Position numbers and translations under genes: made by a program
Source: Aeromicrobium sp. Leaf245
GTDB lineage: Bacteria > Actinomycetota > Actinomycetes > Propionibacteriales > Nocardioidaceae
Assembly: GCF_942548115.1 (NCBI RefSeq)
Contig: NZ_OW824151.1
Coordinates: 1,426,001-1,490,000 of the forward strand
Direction: 5' to 3'
Length of the DNA: 64,000 nt
Notes under the pieces: model-generated
The model's input: only the letters and a program-made list of their open reading frames with translations
Told to the model about the DNA's origin: nothing
Databases searched by the model: none
Shown: positions 1 through 6,749 of the stretch, piece after piece
How the letters are laid out: each line of letters starts with the position of its first letter
How positions within the stretch are numbered: the stretch's first letter is position 1

Positions 1-94
1 GGAGGTCGCGCGACGTGCGCAGCAGCAGCTCGAACTTCGCCCGGCTGCGGTCCTGCGTCGGGCGACGTCGGGGTTCGAGGATCTCCGCGGTCAC
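1..94 (-). CDS. TetR-family transcriptional regulator, N-terminal fragment
   Basis: Only the first 31 codons are present; the gene continues beyond the left edge. Reading leftwards from GTG at 94 the peptide begins VTAEILEPRRRPTQDRSRAK and continues FELLLRTSRDL, the usual basic start and first helix of a TetR DNA-binding domain. The start is supported by TAGGGT at 107-102 exactly seven bases upstream, a leaderless -10 arrangement. Neighbouring genes suggest lipid or acyl-CoA metabolism, and a TetR-like half-site pair lies upstream of the SDR gene (2016-2029). That it controls those genes is inference. Family assignment rests on the N-terminus alone. Confidence 0.6.
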   Translation of the reverse strand, partial: MTAEILEPRRRPTQDRSRAKFELLLRTSRDL

Positions 95-101
95 GCGGCC
101 C

Positions 102-107
102 ACCCTA
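102..107 (-). promoter_or_regulatory. Leaderless -10 hexamer for the TetR gene
   Basis: Minus-strand TAGGGT followed by seven bases and the GTG at 94, with no Shine-Dalgarno sequence between. This is the same spacing seen at pepN and nirB in this window. Confidence 0.45.
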
Positions 108-202
108 GGGGACGGGCGCCGTCCGGCACGCCACTTCGGGCCTCGACCTACTGGTGGGTCACCTCACGGGGACGACCGACCGGTCGCCGCTCCGCGAGGG
201 GG

Positions 203-1234
203 TCAGGCGCGCAGGCCAGCCTGGATGAGCGGCTCGATCAGGTCGCCGATGCCGTCGAAGCCCGCGCCGAGCGTCTGTCCGTGCGCGTGTCGGTAGTGGA
301 TCCCCTCGAGGATCACGGCCAGCTTGAAGAACGCGAGAGCCAGGTGGAAGTCGATGTCGGAGACGTCGCGTCCGGACCGTTCGGCGTACCGGCGCAGCAC
401 CTCCTCGCGTGGGAGGTAGCCCGGCGCCTTCGCGGCATCGGTGACCATGGCGGCACCCGGGCCGTCGGCCGCGCTCTCGGCGAGCTGCTGGTAGGCCAGC
501 AGGATCGCGACGTCGGTGAGCGGGTCGCCCAGCGTGCTCATCTCCCAGTCGAGGACGGCCGTCAGGCGGTCGCCACCCTCGGGGCCGGTGTCGACGAGCA
601 CGTTGTCGAGGCGGTAGTCGCCGTGCACGATCGTGCCCTCGCTGGTCTGCGGGATCGACGAGTCGAGCCGGGCGATGAGGTCGTCCATGCCGGGCAGGTC
701 GCGACTGCGGGAGGCGTCGAGCTGCTTCTTCCAGCGACGGACCTGCCGCTCCAGGTAGCCGTCGGGGCGACCGAAGTCGCCGAGTCCGACGTCGTCGGGG
801 GAGACGGCGTGCAGGTCGGCGAGGACGTCGACCATCCGCCCGGTGATGGTGCGGGTGCGCTCCTCGCCGATCTCGACCAGCTGGGCGGCGCGGGCGAAGG
901 GCGTGCCGACGACCCGCTCCATCACGTAGAAGGGCGCTCCGATGACCGTGTCGTCCTGGCAGAGGCCGTAGGTCGCGGGGACCGGCACGGCGGTGCCCGC
1001 CAGCGCGTCGATGACCCGGTGCTCCCGCGTCATGTCGTGCGCCGTGGCGAGCACGTGCCCGAGGGGCGGGCGACGCACGACGACGTCGCGCTCACCGTCG
1101 GAGACGGCGTAGGTCAGGTTCGACTTGCCGCCGGTGATGAGCGTCGCCTCGAGCGGCCCGGCGAGCAGGCCGGGGGCCTGGTCGTCGAGCCAGCGTCGGA
1201 GCGCGTCGAGGTCGAGCCCCTCGGGTCCGGTCAC
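203..1234 (-). CDS. Phosphotransferase family protein (APH/ACAD10-like kinase fold)
   Basis: A 343-residue protein of the aminoglycoside-phosphotransferase/choline-kinase fold, in the branch found beside acyl-CoA dehydrogenase and SDR genes in actinobacteria. Visible signatures are the catalytic loop IVHGDYRLDNVLVD near residue 200 and the metal-binding VLDWEMSTLGDPLTDVA near residue 225. The natural substrate of this branch is not established; a role in fatty-acid or sterol side-chain metabolism is inferred from neighbours, and antibiotic resistance is unlikely. It starts with GTG six bases after the stop of the upstream SDR gene, so the two are probably co-transcribed. Confidence 0.85.
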   Translation of the reverse strand: MTGPEGLDLDALRRWLDDQAPGLLAGPLEATLITGGKSNLTYAVSDGERDVVVRRPPLGHVLATAHDMTREHRVIDALAGTAVPVPATYGLCQDDTVIGAPFYVMERVVGTPFARAAQLVEIGEERTRTITGRMVDVLADLHAVSPDDVGLGDFGRPDGYLERQVRRWKKQLDASRSRDLPGMDDLIARLDSSIPQTSEGTIVHGDYRLDNVLVDTGPEGGDRLTAVLDWEMSTLGDPLTDVAILLAYQQLAESAADGPGAAMVTDAAKAPGYLPREEVLRRYAERSGRDVSDIDFHLALAFFKLAVILEGIHYRHAHGQTLGAGFDGIGDLIEPLIQAGLRA

Positions 1235-1240
1235 GTGCGA

Positions 1241-1999
1241 TCAGTCCTTCGGTCCGCCGGCGACGTAGATGACCTGGCCCGAGACGAACCCGGCACCCTC
1301 GCTCACGAGGAACGACGCGGTGTGGGCGATGTCGTCGGGCTGGCCCACGCGCTGGACGGGGATCTGCTCGGCGCTGAACTTGATGAAGTCGTCGAACGGG
1401 ACGCCGATGCGCTCGGCGGTGGCCGCGGTCATGTCGGTCTGGATGAAGCCGGGGGCGATCGCGTTGGCGGTGACGCCGAACTTGCCCAGCTCGATGGCGA
1501 GGGTCTTGGTGTAGCCCTGGAGGCCGGCCTTGGCGGCGGAGTAGTTGGCCTGGCCGCGGTTGCCGAGCGCCGAGGTGCTCGAGAGGTTCACGATGCGGCC
1601 GAACTTCGCCTCGACCATGTGCTTCTGGGCGGCCTTGACCGTGTTGAAGGAGCCGCGCAGGTGCACCGCCATGACGGCGTCCCAGTCGTCGACGGTCATC
1701 TTGAACAGCAGGTTGTCGCGGATGATGCCGGCGTTGTTGACGACCACCGTCGGTCCGCCGAGCTCGGCGGCGATGCGCTCGACCGCGGCGTCCACGGCAC
1801 CGGCGTCGGAGACGTCGGCGCCGACGGCGATGGCGGACCCGCCCGCGGCGGTGATGGCGTCGACGGTGCCGGCGCAGGCTCCCTCGTCGAGGTCGACGAC
1901 GGCGACGGCGAGGCCGTCGGCGGCCAGGCGCTGGGCCACGGCGGCACCGATGCCCTGGGCGGCTCCGGTGACGAGGGCGGTGCGGCGGTTCTCGCTCAT
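1241..1999 (-). CDS. SDR-family oxidoreductase, FabG-like 3-oxoacyl reductase
   Basis: A classical short-chain dehydrogenase of 252 residues. The NAD(P) motif TGAAQGIG is at 11-18, NNAG at 88-91, and the catalytic Ser141-Tyr153-Lys157 lies in LSSTSALGNRGQANYSAAK. The C-terminus VSGQVIYVAGG is typical of FabG-type 3-ketoacyl-ACP/CoA reductases. AGGAG lies about seven bases before the ATG. A TAAGC-N4-GCTTA dyad lies 17 bases upstream of the start, in the place expected for a TetR operator. It is first in a two-gene minus-strand operon with the phosphotransferase. The true substrate may be a hydroxyacyl-CoA; the family does not settle it. Confidence 0.9.
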   Translation of the reverse strand: MSENRRTALVTGAAQGIGAAVAQRLAADGLAVAVVDLDEGACAGTVDAITAAGGSAIAVGADVSDAGAVDAAVERIAAELGGPTVVVNNAGIIRDNLLFKMTVDDWDAVMAVHLRGSFNTVKAAQKHMVEAKFGRIVNLSSTSALGNRGQANYSAAKAGLQGYTKTLAIELGKFGVTANAIAPGFIQTDMTAATAERIGVPFDDFIKFSAEQIPVQRVGQPDDIAHTASFLVSEGAGFVSGQVIYVAGGPKD

Positions 2000-2015
2000 G
2001 CAGATTCTCCTGAGG

Positions 2016-2029
2016 TAAGCGCTTGCTTA
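2016..2029. promoter_or_regulatory. TetR-like operator TAAGC-N4-GCTTA
   Basis: Perfect 5-bp inverted arms TAAGC/GCTTA around GCTT, just upstream of the SDR start. It resembles the CAAG/CTTG-rich sites bound by actinobacterial TetR regulators of lipid catabolism. Binding by the TetR protein at the left edge is inference. Confidence 0.45.
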
Positions 2030-2117
2030 GGTCTGGGCTCACGGTAGCGCACGGGTGCAGTCGCGGCCAGACCCCTCGGCGCGCTCGCGACCGGCGGGGC
2101 GAGGTGGGTCACAAAGA

Positions 2118-2160
2118 TGAGGGATTCCTCGGCTTTGCGGTACAGTTGAGGAAACCCTCA
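2118..2160. promoter_or_regulatory. Paired dyads TGAGG-N4-CCTC upstream of the carboxylase
   Basis: Two copies of TGAGG-N4-CCTC (2118-2130 and 2147-2160) with the same-frame centres 29 bp apart lie 18-60 bp upstream of the carboxyltransferase ATG. The segments 2118-2130 and 2148-2160 are also reverse complements of each other with one mismatch. A TACAGT hexamer (2141-2146) lies between them and could be a -10. The layout suggests a repressor covering the promoter from two sites. Confidence 0.5.
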
Positions 2161-2177
2161 CGTTTTCAGGAGATCGC

Positions 2178-3728
2178 ATGACGCAGCTCGACGTGCCCAC
2201 CGCCCTCGACGCGGGAGCCGACGCAGCAGTCGACAGCGGGCTGGACGCCGGCCGACCGCACCACCGTGACGTCCTCGCGCAGCGACGTCAGGAGCGGACC
2301 GCCCGCGTCGAGCCCCGTGGCCGACGTGTGAACACCGCGCGCGAACGCGCGCACCTCCTGGTCGACGAGGGCACGTTCGTGGAGATCTCGCCGTTGCGCA
2401 CGGCGGGACCTTCCAGCGGCAGCGGTGTCGTCATCGGGTGGGGGCTCGTCGGCGGTCGACCCGTCGTCGTCGCGAGCCACGACGCGGCGGTCGCCTCCGG
2501 GGCCATCGGAGCGGTGTTCGCCGAGACGGTCCAGCGCGCCCAGCGCATCGCGATCGACCGTGGCCACCCGATCGTCTACATCAACGACTCCGGCGGAGCG
2601 CGGATCCACGACGGCATCCACGCCCTCCACGGCTGCGGCGGCATCTTCGCCAACAACGTCGAGGCCAGCCGCAAGATCCCGCAGATCTCGCTCATCCTCG
2701 GCCCCTGCGCGGGCGCCGCGGCCTACTCCCCGGCGCTCACCGACTGGACCATCATGGTCAAGGAGCAGGGCCAGATGTTCCTCACCGGGCCGGAGATCGT
2801 CCGGGCCGCGACGGGTGAGGACGCCACCGCCGACGAGATCGGTGGCTCCGGCATGCACACCCGGACCAGCGGTGTCGCCCACCTCGAGGTCGACGACGAG
2901 CAGGCTGCGCTCGACGCGGCCCGCGGCATCCTCTCGTTCCTGCCGTCGCACGTCGGCGGTCCCCAGGCCCTCGTCGAGCCGGCGCCCGCTCGGCCCGAGG
3001 CCGTCGCGCGTCTGCCGCACGTGGTGCCGGACAAGTCGAGCATCGTCTTCGACATGCACGAGGTGCTCGACGGCGTCCTCGACGACCGTCCCCGGCTCGA
3101 GCTCAGCCCGGAGCACGCCCCGAGCGTGCTCACCGTGCTGGCCCACCTCGACGGACGCCCGGTCGGCATCATCGCCAACCAGCCGAAGGCCCGCGGCGGC
3201 ATCCTCGACGCGAAGGCGTCGGTCAAGGCGTCGCGCTTCGTCGACTTCTGCGCCCGCTACGGCCTGCCCGTCCTGACCTTCGTCGACGTCCCCGGCTTCC
3301 TGCCCGGCACGGTCGAGGAGGGTCGCGGCGTGATCACCCAGGGCGCCACGATGCTGCGCGCCTACGTCGAGGCGCAGTCGCCCGTGCTCACCGTGGTGGT
3401 GCGCAAGGCCTACGGCGGCGCCTACATCGCCATGGGCTCGCGGTCGCTCGGCGCCGACTTCACCTGGGCGTGGTCGGGCTCGGAGATCGCCGTCATGGGC
3501 CCTGGTGGCGCCGTGGCGCTGCTGCACCGTCGCGCCCTCAAGGACGCCGAGGACCCCGACGCCCTCCGCGACGAGCTCGCCGCCGAGTACCGCGAGAACG
3601 TCGCCCGGCCCTACCTCGCGGCCGAGGCCGGCATCCTCGACGACGTGATCGTCGCCGAGGAGACCCGCGACCGCATGGTCCAGGCGCTCGGCGTCCTGGC
3701 ACCGCGCGCCCAGGGGGCTCAGGCGTGA
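2178..3728 (+). CDS. Acyl-CoA carboxylase carboxyltransferase (beta) subunit
   Basis: A 516-residue carboxyltransferase of the AccD/PccB type, which moves CO2 from carboxybiotin to an acyl-CoA such as acetyl-, propionyl- or methylcrotonyl-CoA. Both crotonase-fold halves are present. SGGARIHDG (138-146) and GPCAGAAAYSPA (175-186) form the N-terminal oxyanion and acyl-CoA region. The C-terminal half carries VDVPGFLPGT and KAYGGAYIAMGS. The length matches the family. CAGGAG precedes the ATG. The stop overlaps the GTG of a biotin carrier protein (GTGA), so the two are translationally coupled. No biotin carboxylase gene is nearby, so it must borrow one. Acyl-chain specificity cannot be read from the sequence. 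Confidence 0.92.
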   Translation: MTQLDVPTALDAGADAAVDSGLDAGRPHHRDVLAQRRQERTARVEPRGRRVNTARERAHLLVDEGTFVEISPLRTAGPSSGSGVVIGWGLVGGRPVVVASHDAAVASGAIGAVFAETVQRAQRIAIDRGHPIVYINDSGGARIHDGIHALHGCGGIFANNVEASRKIPQISLILGPCAGAAAYSPALTDWTIMVKEQGQMFLTGPEIVRAATGEDATADEIGGSGMHTRTSGVAHLEVDDEQAALDAARGILSFLPSHVGGPQALVEPAPARPEAVARLPHVVPDKSSIVFDMHEVLDGVLDDRPRLELSPEHAPSVLTVLAHLDGRPVGIIANQPKARGGILDAKASVKASRFVDFCARYGLPVLTFVDVPGFLPGTVEEGRGVITQGATMLRAYVEAQSPVLTVVVRKAYGGAYIAMGSRSLGADFTWAWSGSEIAVMGPGGAVALLHRRALKDAEDPDALRDELAAEYRENVARPYLAAEAGILDDVIVAEETRDRMVQALGVLAPRAQGAQA

Positions 3729-3982
3729 GCGCCCCCGGCACGTCGGCCGCGAAGGCCGACATCGTCTCCAACGTCTGGAAGCTCGTCACCGAGGTGGGAG
3801 CGCAGGTGGTCGAGGGCGACGTGCTGGCGGTCCTGGAGTCCATGAAGATGGAGCTGCCGGTGCACGCGCCGGCCACCGGCACGGTCTCCGAGGTGCTCGT
3901 GACCGAGGGCCAGATCGTCCAGGAGGGCGACACCCTCGTCGTCATCGAGACGACCGACCAGGGTGTCCCCACCCCGGTCTGA
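3725..3982 (+). CDS. Small free-standing biotin carboxyl carrier protein
   Basis: An 85-residue protein consisting only of a biotinyl/lipoyl attachment domain. The lysine in ESMKME (residues 38-43, Lys41) is the expected biotinylation site, and the glycine-rich hairpin around APATGTVSEV follows. It starts with GTG overlapping the carboxyltransferase stop. It most likely carries CO2 for the adjacent carboxyltransferase. The usual actinobacterial alternative is a biotin domain fused to the biotin carboxylase, so a separate carrier suggests a dedicated complex or an accessory carrier. A lipoyl protein is less likely given the neighbour. Confidence 0.85.
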   Translation: MSAPGTSAAKADIVSNVWKLVTEVGAQVVEGDVLAVLESMKMELPVHAPATGTVSEVLVTEGQIVQEGDTLVVIETTDQGVPTPV

Positions 3983-3994
3983 GAGCATCGACGG

Positions 3995-4735
3995 GTGTCG
4001 AACCCGCTTCATGACCCGACCCGGCTCGAGCACGAGCTGCCCATGCGCTGGGCCGATCTCGACGAGCTGAGCCACGTCAACAACGTCGTGTACCTCGACT
4101 ACGCCCCCGAGGCGCGCGCCGTGCACGTGGCCGCCGGTGAGCTGGCCGACCGTACGGCCCGCTCGATCTCCGTGGAGTTCCTGCGCCCCCTGCTGCTCAG
4201 CCGGACGCCGCTGCGGGTGACGTCCACCGACGACGGCAGTCGGCTGGTGCAGGAGATCGCTCCTGCCACCAGCGCAGCGCCCTTCGCGCGGGTCACGTGG
4301 TCGGACGCCCCGGCGCCCGACGGCGACGTGCCGGGTGGGGGAGAGGGCTACGACGTGGCGGTCCGGCGCAGTGACGTCGGGACGGGTGACGTCGCCACGC
4401 CGATCGCGGTGTTCGAGTACGCCCAGGAGGCGCGCATCGCCTCGGTGGCACGGGTGCGGGGCGCCGGTGGCGCCGGTGGCGCCGCACGCTTCGTGGTCGC
4501 CCAGGTCGACCTCACGCTCGGTGAGCCCTTCGCGTGGCAGCGCGAGCCGTACCCGGCCCGGACAGTCGTCACGCGGGTGGGCCGCTCGTCCTTCACGGTC
4601 ACGACGCTCTTCGACGAGGGGCGGCGCGGACGGGCCGAGGCCGTGCTGGTCGGCTTCGACCTCCAGGCGCAGCGCTCACGCGTCCTCGACGACGACGAGC
4701 GCGCCGTGCTGACCGAGCAGCTCAGCCCTCGCTGA
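3995..4735 (+). CDS. Acyl-CoA thioesterase, double hot-dog fold
   Basis: A 246-residue protein with two hot-dog domains. The first has MRWADLDELSHVNNVVYLDYAPEAR (residues 16-40), the 4-hydroxybenzoyl-CoA thioesterase-type signature with the aspartate expected to attack the thioester. The second half contains YAQEARIASVARVRG and FVVAQVDLTLGEP, a degenerate repeat of the same fold. It begins at GTG with GAGCAT six bases upstream and no Shine-Dalgarno, so it may have a leaderless promoter besides readthrough from the carboxylase genes. Its 3' end overlaps the convergent globin gene by 14 bp. The substrate is unknown. Confidence 0.85.
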   Translation: MSNPLHDPTRLEHELPMRWADLDELSHVNNVVYLDYAPEARAVHVAAGELADRTARSISVEFLRPLLLSRTPLRVTSTDDGSRLVQEIAPATSAAPFARVTWSDAPAPDGDVPGGGEGYDVAVRRSDVGTGDVATPIAVFEYAQEARIASVARVRGAGGAGGAARFVVAQVDLTLGEPFAWQREPYPARTVVTRVGRSSFTVTTLFDEGRRGRAEAVLVGFDLQAQRSRVLDDDERAVLTEQLSPR

Positions 4736-5171
4736 CCGGTCCTGCGCCGCGTCGAACGGTGGGCGTGAGTCCGGGTGAGGCCTGGTCGGGGGAGGGCTCG
4801 TCGGCGGTGTTGACCATGAACGTCGCCGCGTGCTGCACGTAGGCCCAGAACTGGGCGTCCTGCTCGGGCGTGAGCTGCACGGCGTCGAGCCCGGCCCGGA
4901 AGTGGTGCAGCCACCGGTCGCGCGCGGCCACGGTGACGGCGAACGGGGCGTGCCGCATCCGCAGTCGTGGGTGTCCGCGGGTGTTGCTGTAGGTGGTGGG
5001 CCCGCCCCAGTACTGCTCGAGGAACAGCGTGAACCGCTCCGCCGCGGGACCGAGGTCCTCCTCGGGGTACATCGGGCGCAGCAGCTCGTCGGTGGCCACG
5101 CCCGCGTAGAACACGTCGACGATGCGTTCGATCGTGGCGTGGCCGCCGATCTCGTCGTAGAACGAGCTCAC
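4722..5171 (-). CDS. glbO: Group II truncated hemoglobin (GlbO-like)
   Basis: A 149-residue 2-on-2 globin. The proximal histidine is His74 in RMRHAPFAV. A tyrosine in the B helix (VFYAGV, Tyr22) and Trp87 in DRWLHHFRAG match ligand-binding residues of the TrHbO group. The YSNTRGHPRLRMRH segment is diagnostic. GlbO-type proteins bind oxygen tightly and are linked to oxygen chemistry and peroxide or NO detoxification. Residues after about 122 form a non-globin tail. The GTG start overlaps the stop of the upstream MscS gene (GTGA), so the two are coupled. Confidence 0.92.
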   Translation of the reverse strand: MSSFYDEIGGHATIERIVDVFYAGVATDELLRPMYPEEDLGPAAERFTLFLEQYWGGPTTYSNTRGHPRLRMRHAPFAVTVAARDRWLHHFRAGLDAVQLTPEQDAQFWAYVQHAATFMVNTADEPSPDQASPGLTPTVRRGAGPVSEG

Positions 5172-6082
5172 TCGGTGGTCCTCTCGAACGGGACCGCCGC
5201 CGTGGACGGGATGCGGATGCCGGACTGGTCGAAGCGCCGCTTCACGCGCTGGCGCAGGGTGCGGGCCACCAGCCACTGCTGCAGCGGCGCGGTCTTGAGC
5301 ACGACGCGGACGACCACGCCGTCCTTGTCGAAGCGCTCGACGCCCCACACCTCGGGCTCCTCGATGATCACCCCGGCGAAGCGCTCCTCGTGGTACATCG
5401 CCTCCGCCTCCTCGGCCAGGATCGCCTGCACGACGTCGAGGTCGGAGTCGTAGGCGACGGTCACGTCGAGGACCGTGCGGGCCCAGTTCTGGCTCTGGTT
5501 GCCGACCCGCAGGATCTCGCCGTTGCGGACGTACCAGACGGTGCCGTTGACGTCGCGCAGCCGCGTGATGCGCAGGCCCACCGCCTCGACGATCCCGCTG
5601 GCCTCGCCGAGGTCGACGGAGTCGCCCACGCCGTACTGGTCCTCCAGGATCATCGAGACGCCGGCGAGGTAGTCCTTCACCAACGTCTGGGCGCCGAAGC
5701 CGAGCGCGATGCCCACGATGCCGGCGCTGGTGAGCAGCGGCGCGATGGGGACGCCCACGACGTCGAGGATCATGACGAACGCGACACCGGCGATGACCAG
5801 GCCGACGATGGAGCCGAGCAGGTCTCCCATCGCCTGGGCCCGCTGCTTGCGTCGCTCGCCCGCGCCGGGGCGCATGTCCGACAGGATGGCGCCGGCGCGG
5901 GTGTTCGCGATGGCGCCGGGGACCTGGCCCTCGCCGGTCTTCTTGACGATGCGACCGATGGCCCGGCGGGCGACCCAGCGCAGCAGCAGCGCCAGGGCGA
6001 TGATCGCGACGATGCGGGTCCCGCTGGTGGTGAGGGACTCCCACGTCCAGGACTGGGGAAGGTTCACGTCGAGGCCGAGCAT
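5168..6082 (-). CDS. MscS-family mechanosensitive channel
   Basis: A 304-residue membrane protein. A first transmembrane helix (about 24-40) is followed by a basic linker, a second helix (about 90-110) and the pore helix with ITSAG-like glycine/alanine packing (LLTSAGIVGIALGFGAQTL). The MscS beta domain follows with GDSVDLGEASGIVEAVGLRI and the C-terminal alpha/beta domain. Such channels open on hypo-osmotic shock. It is co-transcribed with the downstream globin, an association also common in other actinobacteria. The start is ATG; an internal GTG cannot be excluded. Confidence 0.9.
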   Translation of the reverse strand: MLGLDVNLPQSWTWESLTTSGTRIVAIIALALLLRWVARRAIGRIVKKTGEGQVPGAIANTRAGAILSDMRPGAGERRKQRAQAMGDLLGSIVGLVIAGVAFVMILDVVGVPIAPLLTSAGIVGIALGFGAQTLVKDYLAGVSMILEDQYGVGDSVDLGEASGIVEAVGLRITRLRDVNGTVWYVRNGEILRVGNQSQNWARTVLDVTVAYDSDLDVVQAILAEEAEAMYHEERFAGVIIEEPEVWGVERFDKDGVVVRVVLKTAPLQQWLVARTLRQRVKRRFDQSGIRIPSTAAVPFERTTE

Positions 6083-6114
6083 GCCTCCAGCCTACGGGCG
6101 ATACGATGGTGGCC

Positions 6115-6396
6115 ATGAAGGCTCCCGCGCGCATCCTCGCCGTCGTCGTCTCCACGCTCGTGGTGCTCGGCACGACCTCTGCCACCGCCTGGGCCGACTC
6201 GCCGGCCTCCGAGGCCTGGCCTGCGGCTCCCGAGCGCAGCACGCTCGAGTGGCTGCTGCTCTTCGGTGGCGGCACCGTCGGCCTCTTCGTGGTCGTGTCG
6301 CTCTTCGGTCTGCTCACGGCGCGCAACAACTACGTGCCCCCGGCGCCGTCCACCGACCTCGAGGTGGCTCCGGGCAACGAGGCCGCCCACCACTGA
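6115..6396 (+). CDS. Small secreted or membrane-anchored protein of unknown function
   Basis: A 93-residue protein that I do not recognise. The N-terminus MKAPARILAVVVSTLVVLG ends in an AWA-D site and looks like a signal peptide. A second hydrophobic segment LEWLLLFGGGTVGLFVVVSLFGLL (about 44-67) would anchor it, leaving a short Pro/His-rich C-terminus. TACGAT lies exactly seven bases upstream of this ATG. An in-frame ATG nine bases earlier overlaps that hexamer, so the downstream ATG is preferred. It diverges from the MscS-globin operon. Confidence 0.65.
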   Translation: MKAPARILAVVVSTLVVLGTTSATAWADSPASEAWPAAPERSTLEWLLLFGGGTVGLFVVVSLFGLLTARNNYVPPAPSTDLEVAPGNEAAHH

Positions 6397-6410
6397 GCCC
6401 AGCCGGCTCG

Positions 6411-6741
6411 GTGATTCCCATCAGCCGATGGGAATCACGAACCCACCTGCGTTCTCACCCACTCCCCATGGCGTACCCGCCATGGGAAGTGCGGCGTTCC
6501 CATCACCTGATGGGAATCGCGGAGCGGGGGCACCCGCTCCGACCCGTCGCGCAGATTCCCAGGTCGACCTGGGAATCGTAGGGACGCACGGCTTGCTTCC
6601 CGTGCGCGGCTGAGCTCTCCGTGCGTGATGGGAGATTCCCAGGTCGTCCTGGGAATCGCAGGGACGCACGGCTTGCTTCCCGTGCGCGGCTGAGCTCTCC
6701 GTGCGTGGTGGGAGATTCCCAGGTCGACCTGGGAATCTCCC
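6411..6741. repeat. Array of six nested palindromes between convergent genes
   Basis: The gene-free stretch between the small membrane gene and pepN is filled by six hairpins. (1) 6411-6438, 12-bp perfect arms, loop AGCC. (2) 6465-6486, arms CCCATGGCG/CGCCATGGG, loop TACC. (3) 6497-6516, arms TTCCCATCA/TGATGGGAA. (4) 6554-6577, a perfect palindrome with arms GATTCCCAGG/CCTGGGAATC around TCGA. (5) 6634-6657, the same arms around TCGT. (6) 6710-6741, the same core extended to a 32-bp perfect palindrome. Hairpins 1 and 3-6 share the TTCCCA/TGGGAA stem base while the tip changes with its partner. No U-tract follows, so they are not textbook terminators. No transposase is visible. Confidence 0.85.
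6554..6713. repeat. Two 80-bp direct repeats within the palindrome array
   Basis: 6554-6633 and 6634-6713 are tandem copies differing at three positions. A third partial copy continues as palindrome 6. Each unit holds the GATTCCCAGG palindrome plus CGCACGG and two CCGTGCG segments that can pair alternatively. Confidence 0.9.
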
Positions 6742-6749
6742 GGCCGCGG

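Noticed and set aside
281-2047. Long plus-strand open frame opposite the phosphotransferase and SDR genes
   Set aside because: Composition is Asp/Gly/Val/Arg-rich with no domain; it mirrors the third-position G+C bias of the genuine minus-strand genes.
5172-6329. Open frame joined to the globin gene
   Set aside because: It runs antisense-in-frame through the MscS gene; the globin begins at the GTG overlapping the MscS stop.
6554-6737. CRISPR-like appearance of repeated palindromes
   Set aside because: The sequence between palindromes is itself repeated (80-bp unit), so there are no unique spacers, and no cas gene is present.
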